From NCBI GenBank assembly GCA_934098445.1, contig CAKOOW010000001.1:11440-75439 (forward strand): a DNA stretch of 64,000 bases, read 5' to 3'. A model generated the notes under the pieces. That model saw only the letters and a list, made by a program, of their open reading frames with translations, searched no databases and had not been told where the DNA came from. A program made the position numbers and the translations under genes. The stretch is from an uncultured Bacilli bacterium (GTDB lineage: Bacteria; Bacillota_I; Bacilli_A; RF39; UBA660). This document shows, one piece after another, positions 34,460 to 42,555 of this stretch. Positions within the stretch are counted from its first letter, which is position 1. Each line of letters begins with the position of its first letter.

Positions 34460-34526
34460 GCCCCTATATAAGTAAGGAAAATATTCCTAGATGCATATTA
34501 TCTTAAGTATATAGTATGATATCTAA
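34460..34526. repeat. Repeated structured intergenic element, copy A
   Basis: This 67-base stretch matches bases 63361-63425 with five substitutions and two single-base gaps by hand alignment. Both copies contain an AGGAA-loop-TTCCT hairpin enclosed by CTATATA and TATATAG, which are complementary, and both are followed within about 35 bases by a run of seven T. It lies after the TetR gene. Confidence 0.7.
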
Positions 34527-34617
34527 TTTTATCCTAAAAGACAAGGAGTGATAAGATTTTTTTAATTTTTTTTAGAAAAGGGAGTACTAGTTAAACTAGA
34601 AAGACAAAGAAAAAATA

Positions 34618-35487
34618 CTACTCGGATTTTTTAGGACCTGTAGTATTCTTAGAATTATTAACTCTCTTAGAATTAGATGATTTCTTATTATTTTGATTAG
34701 AGTGGTGATAATTATTGTTCTTTGAAGTTGTTTTATTATTTTTATAATTGTTATGATTCTTAGGAGTGTTTGTTTTGGATTTACTAGAAGAGTTAGAATC
34801 GGATGATAAAGGTTTTTTCTTTTCCTGGAACACTTCTTTAGGACTAGACATCTCGGCTAAGACTTTATTAGTAGCTTCTTCTAAGACCTTACTAGTATTC
34901 CTTTTATTAGCATTATCTATTTCTAATTGTTTTTTTAAAACTAAGTAATCTTCATCTGGTTGAAAAGCTAAATGAATTAGATAAGCACTGGTAGTTATAG
35001 AAACTATAATAATAGCAAAGCCTACTAGATAACATTTTATTATTCCTTTAGGGCTATCTTTTTTCTCTAAATAATCTAAAACTTCATTATAGTTTTTACG
35101 AAGATTATTTTTCTTAGTTAAACTAGAGTATTTAAGTTTTTCTAATTCTTCTAAACGAGTATTGATGGTATCTATTTTTTTCTCTAGTTCTAAATATTTA
35201 GTAGAGTTATTAGATGTCTTAGGAAGTTCAGATAGTTCATTTCGCAGAGTTTGTTTTTCTATTTTTAAACTTTCTATTTCCGTAACATAGCTATCATATT
35301 CGGTGTCATTAGAAGTCATTTCTCTTTCGAGTGCTATTTTATCGTTGGATGTATATTTATTTACATTGGTGAGATATTTGTTTAAATTGAACATTATAAC
35401 TCCTATACCTAGGACTAAGCCAATAATAATAGTAGTTATTCCTGCTACTAAATAGGACTTGTTATAAGGATTATTTGTATTTTGCAT
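34618..35487 (-). CDS. Membrane protein with coiled coil and Asn/Ser/Lys-rich tail
   Basis: 289 residues. Two hydrophobic helices (about 14-35 and 150-172) flank a coiled-coil segment with clear heptads (ESLKIEKQTLRNELSEL, then LEKKIDTINTRLEELEKL). The last 80 residues are low complexity, dominated by Asn, Ser and Lys. No family recognised. The topology suggests the coiled coil is outside and the basic tail inside, or the reverse. Not linked to a neighbour. Confidence 0.65.
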   Translation of the reverse strand: MQNTNNPYNKSYLVAGITTIIIGLVLGIGVIMFNLNKYLTNVNKYTSNDKIALEREMTSNDTEYDSYVTEIESLKIEKQTLRNELSELPKTSNNSTKYLELEKKIDTINTRLEELEKLKYSSLTKKNNLRKNYNEVLDYLEKKDSPKGIIKCYLVGFAIIIVSITTSAYLIHLAFQPDEDYLVLKKQLEIDNANKRNTSKVLEEATNKVLAEMSSPKEVFQEKKKPLSSDSNSSSKSKTNTPKNHNNYKNNKTTSKNNNYHHSNQNNKKSSNSKRVNNSKNTTGPKKSE

Positions 35488-35638
35488 ATATAACCTCTTT
35501 ATATTCTTATATTTATATCATAACACAGGAGAGGTAGTAATGCAAAAGATTTTAGAAGTTAGAGAAAGAAGTAAAATTAAAGAAATGGTCTTTGTATTTT
35601 ATTATAAATATGATATATATAGTATAGGTGGTATTATA

Positions 35639-36805
35639 ATGAAATTAATGAAATCCTTGGTTCTAGGAAGTTTAATAATTACTAGTTTTTGTGGTTGTGG
35701 GAAGATAAAAGCGACAGTTGAGGTTAAGAATGATTTAGAATATCCAGTGTATTCAAAAGTTAATTTAAGAGACTTAATAAGTATTAATGATGGTTTTATT
35801 AGTGAGGATAAAGAAGTTCTATTAGATAAAGTAGGAGAAAATAAGATTACTGTTGATTATCAAGATTATAAGAAGCATAAAGGAAAGGTTGAAGTAAGTG
35901 TAAATGCTTATGATAAAGAGACTCCTTTTCTTAGTATGAGTAGTAATGTCTATAAAGTAGTAAATAGTGATTTTGATTTATGTAGTAGTGCTTTTTATGC
36001 AGATAATTATGATAGAGACTTAGAATGTTTTATTAATGGGGATTATGATAAGAATAAGATAGGTAATTATAGGTTAGAATTAGTAGTTAAAGATCAAAGT
36101 GGCAATGAAAATCGACAGAATTTTACTTTACATATGATTGAGAAGTTTAATAGTAATAATAATACGGCAATGCCAGAAGGATATGATTTTAAAGAAGCAA
36201 TTACTAATTATAAGAATGATAAGACGATGTTAGGAATAGATGTATCTAGTTTTCAAGGAGAAATTGACTGGGAAAAAGTTAAGGAAGCGGGAGTAGAATT
36301 TGCTATTATAAGACTGGGATTTGGTTATACAGTTAATATTGAATTAGTATTGGATAAATATTTTCAGGAGAATTTAAAAAACGCTAAAGACAATGGTATT
36401 CAAGTAGGTGTTTATTTTTATAGCTATGCTAATGAGATAGAAGAGGTTAAAAAGCAAGCTCAGTTTATTGTGGATAATCTTGAGAAAGAAAAGTTAGACT
36501 TAGGAGTTACTTTTGACTGGGAGAATTGGAATAATTTTAAGGATTATCATGTTAATCTTTATGATTTAGATAATATGTATAATAGTTTTAAAAAAGTTTT
36601 AGAAGATAATGGTTATAAGACTATGTTATATGGAAGTAAGTTTTACTTAAATAATATTTGGAAGACAGAAGATAAGGATATTTGGCTTGCCCATTATACT
36701 AGTAAGACTAATTATGATAAAGATTATGTTATGTGGCAGTTTAGTGATAAGGGGATTGTTGAGGGAATAAATGGTTTTGTTGATTTAGATGTTTTATATA
36801 AATAA
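35639..36805 (+). CDS. GH25 lysozyme-family hydrolase, membrane-exported
   Basis: A 388-residue muramidase-like protein. The N-terminal hydrophobic export signal ends in CGCG, a possible but non-canonical lipobox. A beta-rich region of about 150 residues follows, and then the GH25 domain from MLGIDVSSFQGEIDW (catalytic-type Asp) through VTFDWENW (Asp/Glu pair) to WQFSDKGIVEGINGFVDLDV. GH25 enzymes cut the MurNAc-GlcNAc bond. The frame opens 33 codons earlier, but the ATG at 35639 has AGGTGG and starts the export signal. A hairpin terminator follows. Confidence 0.9.
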   Translation: MKLMKSLVLGSLIITSFCGCGKIKATVEVKNDLEYPVYSKVNLRDLISINDGFISEDKEVLLDKVGENKITVDYQDYKKHKGKVEVSVNAYDKETPFLSMSSNVYKVVNSDFDLCSSAFYADNYDRDLECFINGDYDKNKIGNYRLELVVKDQSGNENRQNFTLHMIEKFNSNNNTAMPEGYDFKEAITNYKNDKTMLGIDVSSFQGEIDWEKVKEAGVEFAIIRLGFGYTVNIELVLDKYFQENLKNAKDNGIQVGVYFYSYANEIEEVKKQAQFIVDNLEKEKLDLGVTFDWENWNNFKDYHVNLYDLDNMYNSFKKVLEDNGYKTMLYGSKFYLNNIWKTEDKDIWLAHYTSKTNYDKDYVMWQFSDKGIVEGINGFVDLDVLYK

Positions 36806-36839
36806 TTATTATAGTTTGACAGTTTTTAGAAGTTAAAGT

Positions 36840-36879
36840 CTTTCAGTCCTAGTAATTATAAAGGATTGAGGGATTTTTT
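36840..36879 (+). terminator. Terminator of the GH25 gene
   Basis: CTTTCAGTCCT pairs with AGGATTGAGGG over 11 bp (three G-U), then TTTTTT. Confidence 0.75.
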
Positions 36880-36915
36880 AGATAAGAATCATATGTAAAA
36901 TAAGTTATTTTGACT

Positions 36916-36947
36916 AAAAAAAAGAATTCTTTTGTAATGAATTCTTT
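36916..36947 (-). terminator. Terminator of the GH25/LysM gene
   Basis: Minus strand: AAAGAATTC, nine-base loop, GAATTCTTT, then a run of T. Confidence 0.85.
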
Positions 36948-36963
36948 AAATTATATGTTTTAT

Positions 36964-38844
36964 TTAACGTTTATTTCGACAGGAAACTCTTCTACGCACT
37001 GGTTCTGAAGGTTGAGTAGTTTCTTTACTTCGGCGTGCTACTTCTAGTTTTAATTTAAGAAAGGCTAGAAATACACCAATTGCCATGGGAGCCGCTAATG
37101 GTGATGTTATTATGTTACCGAAGTGCTTTAGACGGCTTTCATATTTTTCAAGTTGAAGTATAACTGTGTTTAAAGTTGGGTTTTCACTTTCTTGAATTGG
37201 GAATAATTCATCAGTATAAAGATAACTAACATCACAATTACCTTTACCATCAGCAGCTCCGGTATCTTTGCAAACATTGGTAACTTGACGAAGAGCTGGA
37301 CTTACTCCTAAGAAAGTATCATTATTTAATTCTTCTAATTCTTCTATGCTAAATCCATCACTACTTCTCTCAGCTGCAGAATATTGAGGGCCACCCGCTA
37401 ACCATAAAGGTGTTTCAAGATTACTTAACTCTTGTCCATGTAGATTCTTAATATTATTATTAATATCATTGATAGTACTCCTATTAGCATAAATACCAAC
37501 AGTACTATAGCCATAATTACTAGCAATAGTTTTAGCCTCTACTATTAATTGATAATAATCATTATCTTCGGCATAATATTCAAAATCAATAAATAAAGGA
37601 ATTTGATTCTTATCTACAGTAATACCATTTTGTTCATAGATAGCATCACAATTTTGAAGACGACTTTCAAAACGAGCCTTGAAATTTTCTATAGATATTT
37701 GTTTATCAACAGCAAAGTATAGTCCAAAGGGAATTTGATTTTGGAAAGCACCAATGACATTTTCTTCTAGTTTCTTATCAGCAGAAATCATAGCAGCTTC
37801 TATTTTACCGTTGCTATTACGAGCTGATGTTGCTCTGATGATGATAAAATCAGAGGTTTCTTTAATTCTATCCCAATCCATGGTGTCTTGGTTAACGGAA
37901 ACATCAATTCCTCTAGCAGCAGCATAACTATAATTTCTGGTATTAGTATCTTTATTTACAGTAGCATACATATTTGGGATTTTGATTACTTTTACTTCCG
38001 ACATTTCAGAAGCTTTAATATCATTGTAATTCAAAATATCATTAACACTTAAACCGTATTTTAAGGCTATTCCAGGAATAGACTCTCCTGGTTGTAGGGT
38101 GTAGTAAGCAGATAAAACCTGATTTTCTTCTTTATTAAGTCCTTTACTATTAATAACATCTGCTAAATTGTAACCAGCTGTAATATTACCATTACGATCT
38201 TTCTTTAAGGTTGCAGTTCCTTTATAATAATAATTATATTCTTCTTTATCAAAGTCGTGGTCCATTATTAAATAAGTATCATATTCAGTAATAGGAGTTA
38301 AAAAAGCATCACAATTATATAGATTAGCATCACCACCAGCTAAGCCAATATACATATTAGAATTACTACATTTAGTAATAAAGGCATTGATTAAGTTAAT
38401 TTTTTGATTATTATCCAAATTGTAATTACCCATTATTTCATCAATAGATAAGTAAATAGGTAAATCAATTGTATATCTTTGACAGAATGCTTGTAACATA
38501 TCAATTTCATTATATATTTCCCCCAAGTTATTAGCTTTGGAATGTAAAACAACCGCACAAGATATGCCTTCTTCATTACATTTTTGGGCAATATTACCCA
38601 TTTTAATAAGGTCATAGTCAGTGCCAATATTTAATACCATAAAATTGTTTTGTTTAACTTTTAAGCTACTATAATCATCATAGCCATAAGTATTTTCTGG
38701 TTCATTGCCATGAGCAAGACCCGCCATATAATTTTCAAGACTGTTAGAAGCTATTAAAGCAAATGCTGCATCTAAGACTAGACCAGCTGTGCATGCTTTG
38801 CTCAAATTTTGCTTATTCTTTTCTTCATCATAATAATTATTCAT
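36964..38844 (-). CDS. Two-domain GH25-like protein with central LysM and C-terminal membrane anchor
   Basis: A 626-residue protein. Residues about 65-220 look like a degenerate GH25 barrel (FMVLNIGTDYDLIKMG, then LPIYLSIDEIMGN). A LysM domain follows (YTLQPGESIPGIALKYGLS, about 250-295). A second, better GH25 domain begins ARGIDVSVNQDTMDWDRIK (about 310) and has PLFIDFEYYAEDN. Near the end a hydrophobic helix (PLAAPMAIGVFLAFLKLKL) precedes an Arg-rich tail. The N-terminus has a weakly hydrophobic segment rather than a clear signal peptide. Strong promoter with a 5' hairpin upstream. Probably acts on or binds cell wall from the membrane. Confidence 0.8.
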   Translation of the reverse strand: MNNYYDEEKNKQNLSKACTAGLVLDAAFALIASNSLENYMAGLAHGNEPENTYGYDDYSSLKVKQNNFMVLNIGTDYDLIKMGNIAQKCNEEGISCAVVLHSKANNLGEIYNEIDMLQAFCQRYTIDLPIYLSIDEIMGNYNLDNNQKINLINAFITKCSNSNMYIGLAGGDANLYNCDAFLTPITEYDTYLIMDHDFDKEEYNYYYKGTATLKKDRNGNITAGYNLADVINSKGLNKEENQVLSAYYTLQPGESIPGIALKYGLSVNDILNYNDIKASEMSEVKVIKIPNMYATVNKDTNTRNYSYAAARGIDVSVNQDTMDWDRIKETSDFIIIRATSARNSNGKIEAAMISADKKLEENVIGAFQNQIPFGLYFAVDKQISIENFKARFESRLQNCDAIYEQNGITVDKNQIPLFIDFEYYAEDNDYYQLIVEAKTIASNYGYSTVGIYANRSTINDINNNIKNLHGQELSNLETPLWLAGGPQYSAAERSSDGFSIEELEELNNDTFLGVSPALRQVTNVCKDTGAADGKGNCDVSYLYTDELFPIQESENPTLNTVILQLEKYESRLKHFGNIITSPLAAPMAIGVFLAFLKLKLEVARRSKETTQPSEPVRRRVSCRNKR

Positions 38845-38855
38845 AAAATCCCCCT

Positions 38856-38872
38856 AAACACGTTTCGTGTTT
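38856..38872. promoter_or_regulatory. Leader inverted repeat AAACACG-N3-CGTGTTT
   Basis: A perfect 7-bp inverted repeat with a 3-base loop, about 10 bases downstream of the -10 and directly before the Shine-Dalgarno. It could be an operator at the transcription start or a 5' mRNA hairpin. Confidence 0.5.
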
Positions 38873-38882
38873 CTTGGAGGAT

Positions 38883-38911
38883 ATATTAGCATATAGTTTA
38901 CATATTGTCAA
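38883..38911 (-). promoter_or_regulatory. Near-consensus sigma-A promoter of the GH25/LysM gene
   Basis: Minus strand: TTGACA, 17-base spacer, TAATAT: one of the best promoters in the window, pointing to strong expression unless repressed at the adjacent inverted repeat. Confidence 0.8.
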
Positions 38912-38915
38912 GTGA

Positions 38916-39398
38916 TTACGAATTTAGGACATACTCAGTTATAATTAACTTATGAGGTTCTAAGATTTTATCTTCATCGACTAAGCGAATTAATTCTTCT
39001 TTTTTAAACCAATTAATTTGATTTACTTCATCCAATTGATATTCTAATTTATCAGTATCTATTTGATCATTGATTAAGTAAATATTAAAAATAAAATTTT
39101 TCTGGGGATATTTAATCGTTGCTAATTTAATAGGGTTTATATCAGTTAAATTTAATTCTTCTTTTAGCTCTCTTTTTAAAGCACTTATAGCATCTTCATT
39201 ATGTTGTAAGTGTCCGCCGGCGAAGCACCATCTATAGTCATTTTTGCTTGTCGTCTGCTCTAGTAAAAATTTATTATTATTTTTTATGATAGCATAAGAG
39301 AGCATAATATTAGTATTTTCGGGGATTTCATCTACTCTTCTAATAATTGTTTTATTTAATTTCTTAAAATCATTGTCATATAAATCTAATATTTCCAT
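38916..39398 (-). CDS. NUDIX hydrolase (last gene of the NUDIX/ART-like cassette)
   Basis: A 160-residue NUDIX protein that would hydrolyse a nucleoside diphosphate linked to another moiety. The NUDIX box runs from GGHLQHNEDAISALKRELKEEL (about residues 77-98) with the REL and EE glutamates intact. The preceding YRWCFAGG and following region match the fold; substrate unknown. It lies 10 bases after the ART-like gene and is the fourth gene of a compact operon whose first gene is also a NUDIX hydrolase, which suggests nucleotide-sugar or ADP-ribose clean-up. Confidence 0.9.
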   Translation of the reverse strand: MEILDLYDNDFKKLNKTIIRRVDEIPENTNIMLSYAIIKNNNKFLLEQTTSKNDYRWCFAGGHLQHNEDAISALKRELKEELNLTDINPIKLATIKYPQKNFIFNIYLINDQIDTDKLEYQLDEVNQINWFKKEELIRLVDEDKILEPHKLIITEYVLNS

Positions 39399-39408
39399 AT
39401 TCTAACTA

Positions 39409-40254
39409 TTAAAATATTACCGTACCTTCAAGATTACAAATATAACAGTCTGGTAGTATTTCTTTTATCTCCTTTAAAACTTTTTTATCTTTTTCATAAG
39501 TTTTACCAACTAAAATACCTTCAATTAAGTTACTTGGTATACCAAAAAGGACCGCACTTTCTCTATTAGTAAAGAAGTCATCTTTTTTAGCTCTATCTTT
39601 GATAAATTTTTCATAATAGTTTGGATTGACAAAATCTTTAACTAATTCATCATCAAAATTATTAGTATCTAAAATATCACCTATTAGTAGGTTACTTTCT
39701 TTAACTAAATCAGCATTAAATATAATACCTATTTGAACTTTATCCTGATTTAAACTTGGCATAAATCTTGCCTCTTTAGTTTGTTCCATTAGCCACATAT
39801 GGCAATCATATTTTTGAGAAATTTCATTTATATTAGACATATTATCATAAGAGATTACGGCGGTTTTACTAACTTCTTTATTAGTTAATTCATCAAATAC
39901 ACCACAATACATAATTGTTCCACCAGAATAAAAATTAATGTAGTCCTTTAAATAATAGTCTTTTTGTAAATTCCATACCCCAACAGAACTGGGATATTTG
40001 GATAATCTCCCATCGATAAACCAACTAGAGATTAACCCGTTTTTAACAATTTCTTTAAGTCCTTCTAAGTTTTTGTAAGTACCGTGTAACAGTGTTCCTT
40101 TTTTCAAAAACACTTTATCACCAATTTTATACATATGTTGTGGGCATGCAATATTACTAGCTTTGTAAAAACGGTTAATTTGATTTAAAACAATTTTCTT
40201 GGAATTGTCAGTTAAAATTTCTTTAGTTTTTTCAATAAAATCTTCTTCTTTCAT
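39409..40254 (-). CDS. Conserved protein with ADP-ribosyltransferase-like features
   Basis: 281 residues, not a family I can name with certainty. FLKKGTLLHGTYKNLEGLKEIVKNGLIS (about 49-76) recalls the His motif and following helix of DarT/PARP-like transferases. FYSGGTIMYCGVF is strand-rich, and RESAVLFGIPSNLIEGILVG near residue 230 resembles the catalytic-glutamate strand of DarT-type enzymes. EARFMPSL lies between. This suggests an ADP-ribosyltransferase fold, by pattern only. The neighbours (two NUDIX enzymes) fit a NAD or ADP-ribose role. AGGGATAG precedes the ATG; 16 bases from the previous gene. Confidence 0.5.
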   Translation of the reverse strand: MKEEDFIEKTKEILTDNSKKIVLNQINRFYKASNIACPQHMYKIGDKVFLKKGTLLHGTYKNLEGLKEIVKNGLISSWFIDGRLSKYPSSVGVWNLQKDYYLKDYINFYSGGTIMYCGVFDELTNKEVSKTAVISYDNMSNINEISQKYDCHMWLMEQTKEARFMPSLNQDKVQIGIIFNADLVKESNLLIGDILDTNNFDDELVKDFVNPNYYEKFIKDRAKKDDFFTNRESAVLFGIPSNLIEGILVGKTYEKDKKVLKEIKEILPDCYICNLEGTVIF

Positions 40255-40270
40255 TCTATCCCTTTTCTAA

Positions 40271-40819
40271 TTATTGTTTATTTTTTATGGTCTCTAACTT
40301 ATTATGAATATCAACAGTCAATGGAGCTGCGGTATTTCTTTTACCATCACCACCTAAATTAAAGAAATCATTCCATTCTTCTAAGTAGTATTCAACATTT
40401 TCAGGACTTACTTTATCTTTTAAAATAGCATTAGCAGTCTTCTCATATCCCATAAGTACTACCGCACATAAAGCTTTAGGGTAAGATTTAGCTGGAATAT
40501 TGGCTTTTTTATAAAACTCATAAGCCATATCATCAGTTACTTTGCGAGGATTTCTGACAATAATTTTATTAGTTCGATAAATTGTTGTGGCACCTTCTAT
40601 TTTTATATTTTCGGCATCATTTGGTACTTCAACATCATAAATAGTATCGCCTCTATGAAGCCACCTTAATATACTAGTTTCCGTTGTATAATTAAAGCCA
40701 CCAAATTCTCGGCCACTAGTTGCCTTAGGATTCCAATTACTGGCAATGTTAACTTTATCAATTTTATATTCGTAATTGGCTCCTTTATTTCCAAACATTA
40801 CTTTTACATATTTTTCCAT
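40271..40819 (-). CDS. Conserved hypothetical protein, 182 residues, in the NUDIX/ART-like cassette
   Basis: No named family. Conserved-looking features are a GGFNYTTETSILRWLHRGDTIYDVEVP segment split over residues 41-66, in which aromatic and RWL residues stand out. IYRTNKIIVRNPRKVTDDMAYEFY lies near 82, and a helical C-terminal half follows. The early strand-helix pattern with a ligand-like pocket could also be of ART type, but that is a guess. It starts two bases after the stop of the first NUDIX gene, so coupling is tight. Confidence 0.65.
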   Translation of the reverse strand: MEKYVKVMFGNKGANYEYKIDKVNIASNWNPKATSGREFGGFNYTTETSILRWLHRGDTIYDVEVPNDAENIKIEGATTIYRTNKIIVRNPRKVTDDMAYEFYKKANIPAKSYPKALCAVVLMGYEKTANAILKDKVSPENVEYYLEEWNDFFNLGGDGKRNTAAPLTVDIHNKLETIKNKQ

Positions 40820-40821
40820 AG

Positions 40822-41283
40822 TTAGTCCCTTTCTATAATATGGATATTTTTATTATTTCCTAAGATTAAATCTTTATTGCTCTTTGGAAGAATTTTACAA
40901 TTATCTAGTTTCTCTACGTCAATCCAGTAAAAATGTTGATTATCGTTATCTAAACAAGTGAATGATTCTTTTGCTATTTCTTCATTATAAATAGCTTTGT
41001 AGCAAAAGCTATATTGAGTAATTTTTTGTGATTTAACTTCCAAAAAATTTTCTTGAATAGCACAAAAATCATAATTTAAATTCCAGCCTAACTCTTCTTG
41101 CATTTCTCTTATAATAGCAGTTTTACTATCTTCAAAATACTGAATTCTTCCACCGGGTAACATATAGAAATCCCTAGCTTCATCAGCTTTAAATAGTAAA
41201 ACCTTGGTCTTATCTTTATTATAAATAATTGCACAACTCCTGGCATTAAAACGGTATTTATTATCTATAAAGTCAATATTCAT
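40822..41283 (-). CDS. NUDIX hydrolase (first gene of the NUDIX/ART-like cassette)
   Basis: 153 residues with the NUDIX box GGRIQYFEDSKTAIIREMQEEL at about residues 54-75: GxxxxxE, then REMQEE with catalytic glutamates. The order of the strands around it (YMLPGG before, FCYKAIY after) is standard. Substrate cannot be inferred. It leads a four-gene minus-strand operon. A TATAAT lies on the minus strand about 25 bases upstream, and AGGTGATAG precedes the start. Confidence 0.9.
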   Translation of the reverse strand: MNIDFIDNKYRFNARSCAIIYNKDKTKVLLFKADEARDFYMLPGGRIQYFEDSKTAIIREMQEELGWNLNYDFCAIQENFLEVKSQKITQYSFCYKAIYNEEIAKESFTCLDNDNQHFYWIDVEKLDNCKILPKSNKDLILGNNKNIHIIERD

Positions 41284-41373
41284 TCTATCACCTAGCTTGA
41301 TTATAACATTAGTTATTAGAAGTTTTTATTATAATATACAATTCCATTTTAATTTGACATTATTTTGTAAATT

Positions 41374-41430
41374 AAAAAAAGAACTCTTGAGTGTCTAATA
41401 TATTTTTATAAACACTTTTTAGAGTTCTTT
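41374..41430 (-). terminator. Terminator of the abi-htrA operon
   Basis: Minus strand: a perfect 10-bp outer stem AAAGAACTCT/AGAGTTCTTT with an inner GTGT/ACAC pairing, then TTTTTTT. Confidence 0.85.
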
Positions 41431-41439
41431 ATTAATTAA

Positions 41440-42555
41440 TTATTTTTTTAGAGTTATTTTTAATTCTTTTTCAAAGCCATTACGGTTTACTTTAATTGTT
41501 ACAGTATCACCAACGTTATGACGATATAATTCATATTTTAATTCGGCTGAACTTGTTACTTTAACATTATCAAATTCTAAGATAATATCTTGAGATTTTA
41601 AACCAGCAGCATCGGCAGAAGAACCGCTTTCTACTTCATAGACAACTACACCGCTTGATACATTATCAGGAATATTCATACGATAGTAATTTTCAGCCAC
41701 AGTTAGTTCAATCATACTAATACCGAGTCTTGGTCTAGTAATATCATCACCATTAATAATCTTATTGGCAAAGTCCATAGCATCTTCGATAGGAATAGCA
41801 AAACCCATTCCTTCAACACCGCTTGATACTAATTTCATATTAGTTACACCAATAACTTGACCATTGCTATTGCATAAAGGTCCACCGGAGTTACCACTGT
41901 TAATAGCGGCATCTGTTTGTAAAACACGCATAATGTAATCACTTGAAGTACTATTAGTAGTAGAAACAGCAACCATTCTATCTTTGCCTGAAAGTATACC
42001 TCTTGTTACAGTCCAAGAATAAGTAGAGCTATCTAATGGTGCTCCAACAGCAAAGGTAGTATCCCCAACCCGACCATCAGTACTTGATCCTATTTCGGCA
42101 ACAGTTAAATCACTAGATGTAGTGAATGATAAAACAGCAATATCGGCATATTTATCTCCGCCAACCACTTCAACTTCGGTATTAGTATTATCTGTTAAAA
42201 CTATTTTTACTTTTGATGAGTTTTCAATAACATGATAATTAGTCATCACATAATATTTATTGCCATCTTTTTTAAAGATAAAACCTGTACCAGTAGCTTG
42301 TAGTTTATTACTACGATAGTTTTCTACTACAACAACAGAATTATATACTTTTTCAACGGCATCGGCGATTCCATTTTCATTAACTGTTACTTCTTTTTCT
42401 AATTTGTTTACAACGGTGGTACCAGGATTTAACTTAATAATTCCATACATTCCAGCCGCCCCAATACATACTAGAACAAGAGCAAGTAATATTTTATTCC
42501 AGATATTATTTTTTTCGCCAACAACTCTAGCATTAACAACTCTTTTTTCGTTCAT
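41440..42555 (-). CDS. HtrA/DegP-type serine protease with PDZ domain
   Basis: A 371-residue membrane-anchored protease. One helix near residues 22-42 leads to an outside trypsin-like domain. The triad is visible: His in MTNYHVI, Asp in GDKYADIAVL, Ser in AINSGNSGGPL. A single PDZ domain occupies about 275-370 (RPRLGISMIEL, then SSADAAGLKSQDIIL). It degrades or refolds misfolded envelope proteins in relatives. Its ATG shares a base with the stop of the upstream Abi_2 gene (TAATG), so translation is coupled to an HEPN-type protein, which is an odd partner. Confidence 0.95.
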   Translation of the reverse strand: MNEKRVVNARVVGEKNNIWNKILLALVLVCIGAAGMYGIIKLNPGTTVVNKLEKEVTVNENGIADAVEKVYNSVVVVENYRSNKLQATGTGFIFKKDGNKYYVMTNYHVIENSSKVKIVLTDNTNTEVEVVGGDKYADIAVLSFTTSSDLTVAEIGSSTDGRVGDTTFAVGAPLDSSTYSWTVTRGILSGKDRMVAVSTTNSTSSDYIMRVLQTDAAINSGNSGGPLCNSNGQVIGVTNMKLVSSGVEGMGFAIPIEDAMDFANKIINGDDITRPRLGISMIELTVAENYYRMNIPDNVSSGVVVYEVESGSSADAAGLKSQDIILEFDNVKVTSSAELKYELYRHNVGDTVTIKVNRNGFEKELKITLKK

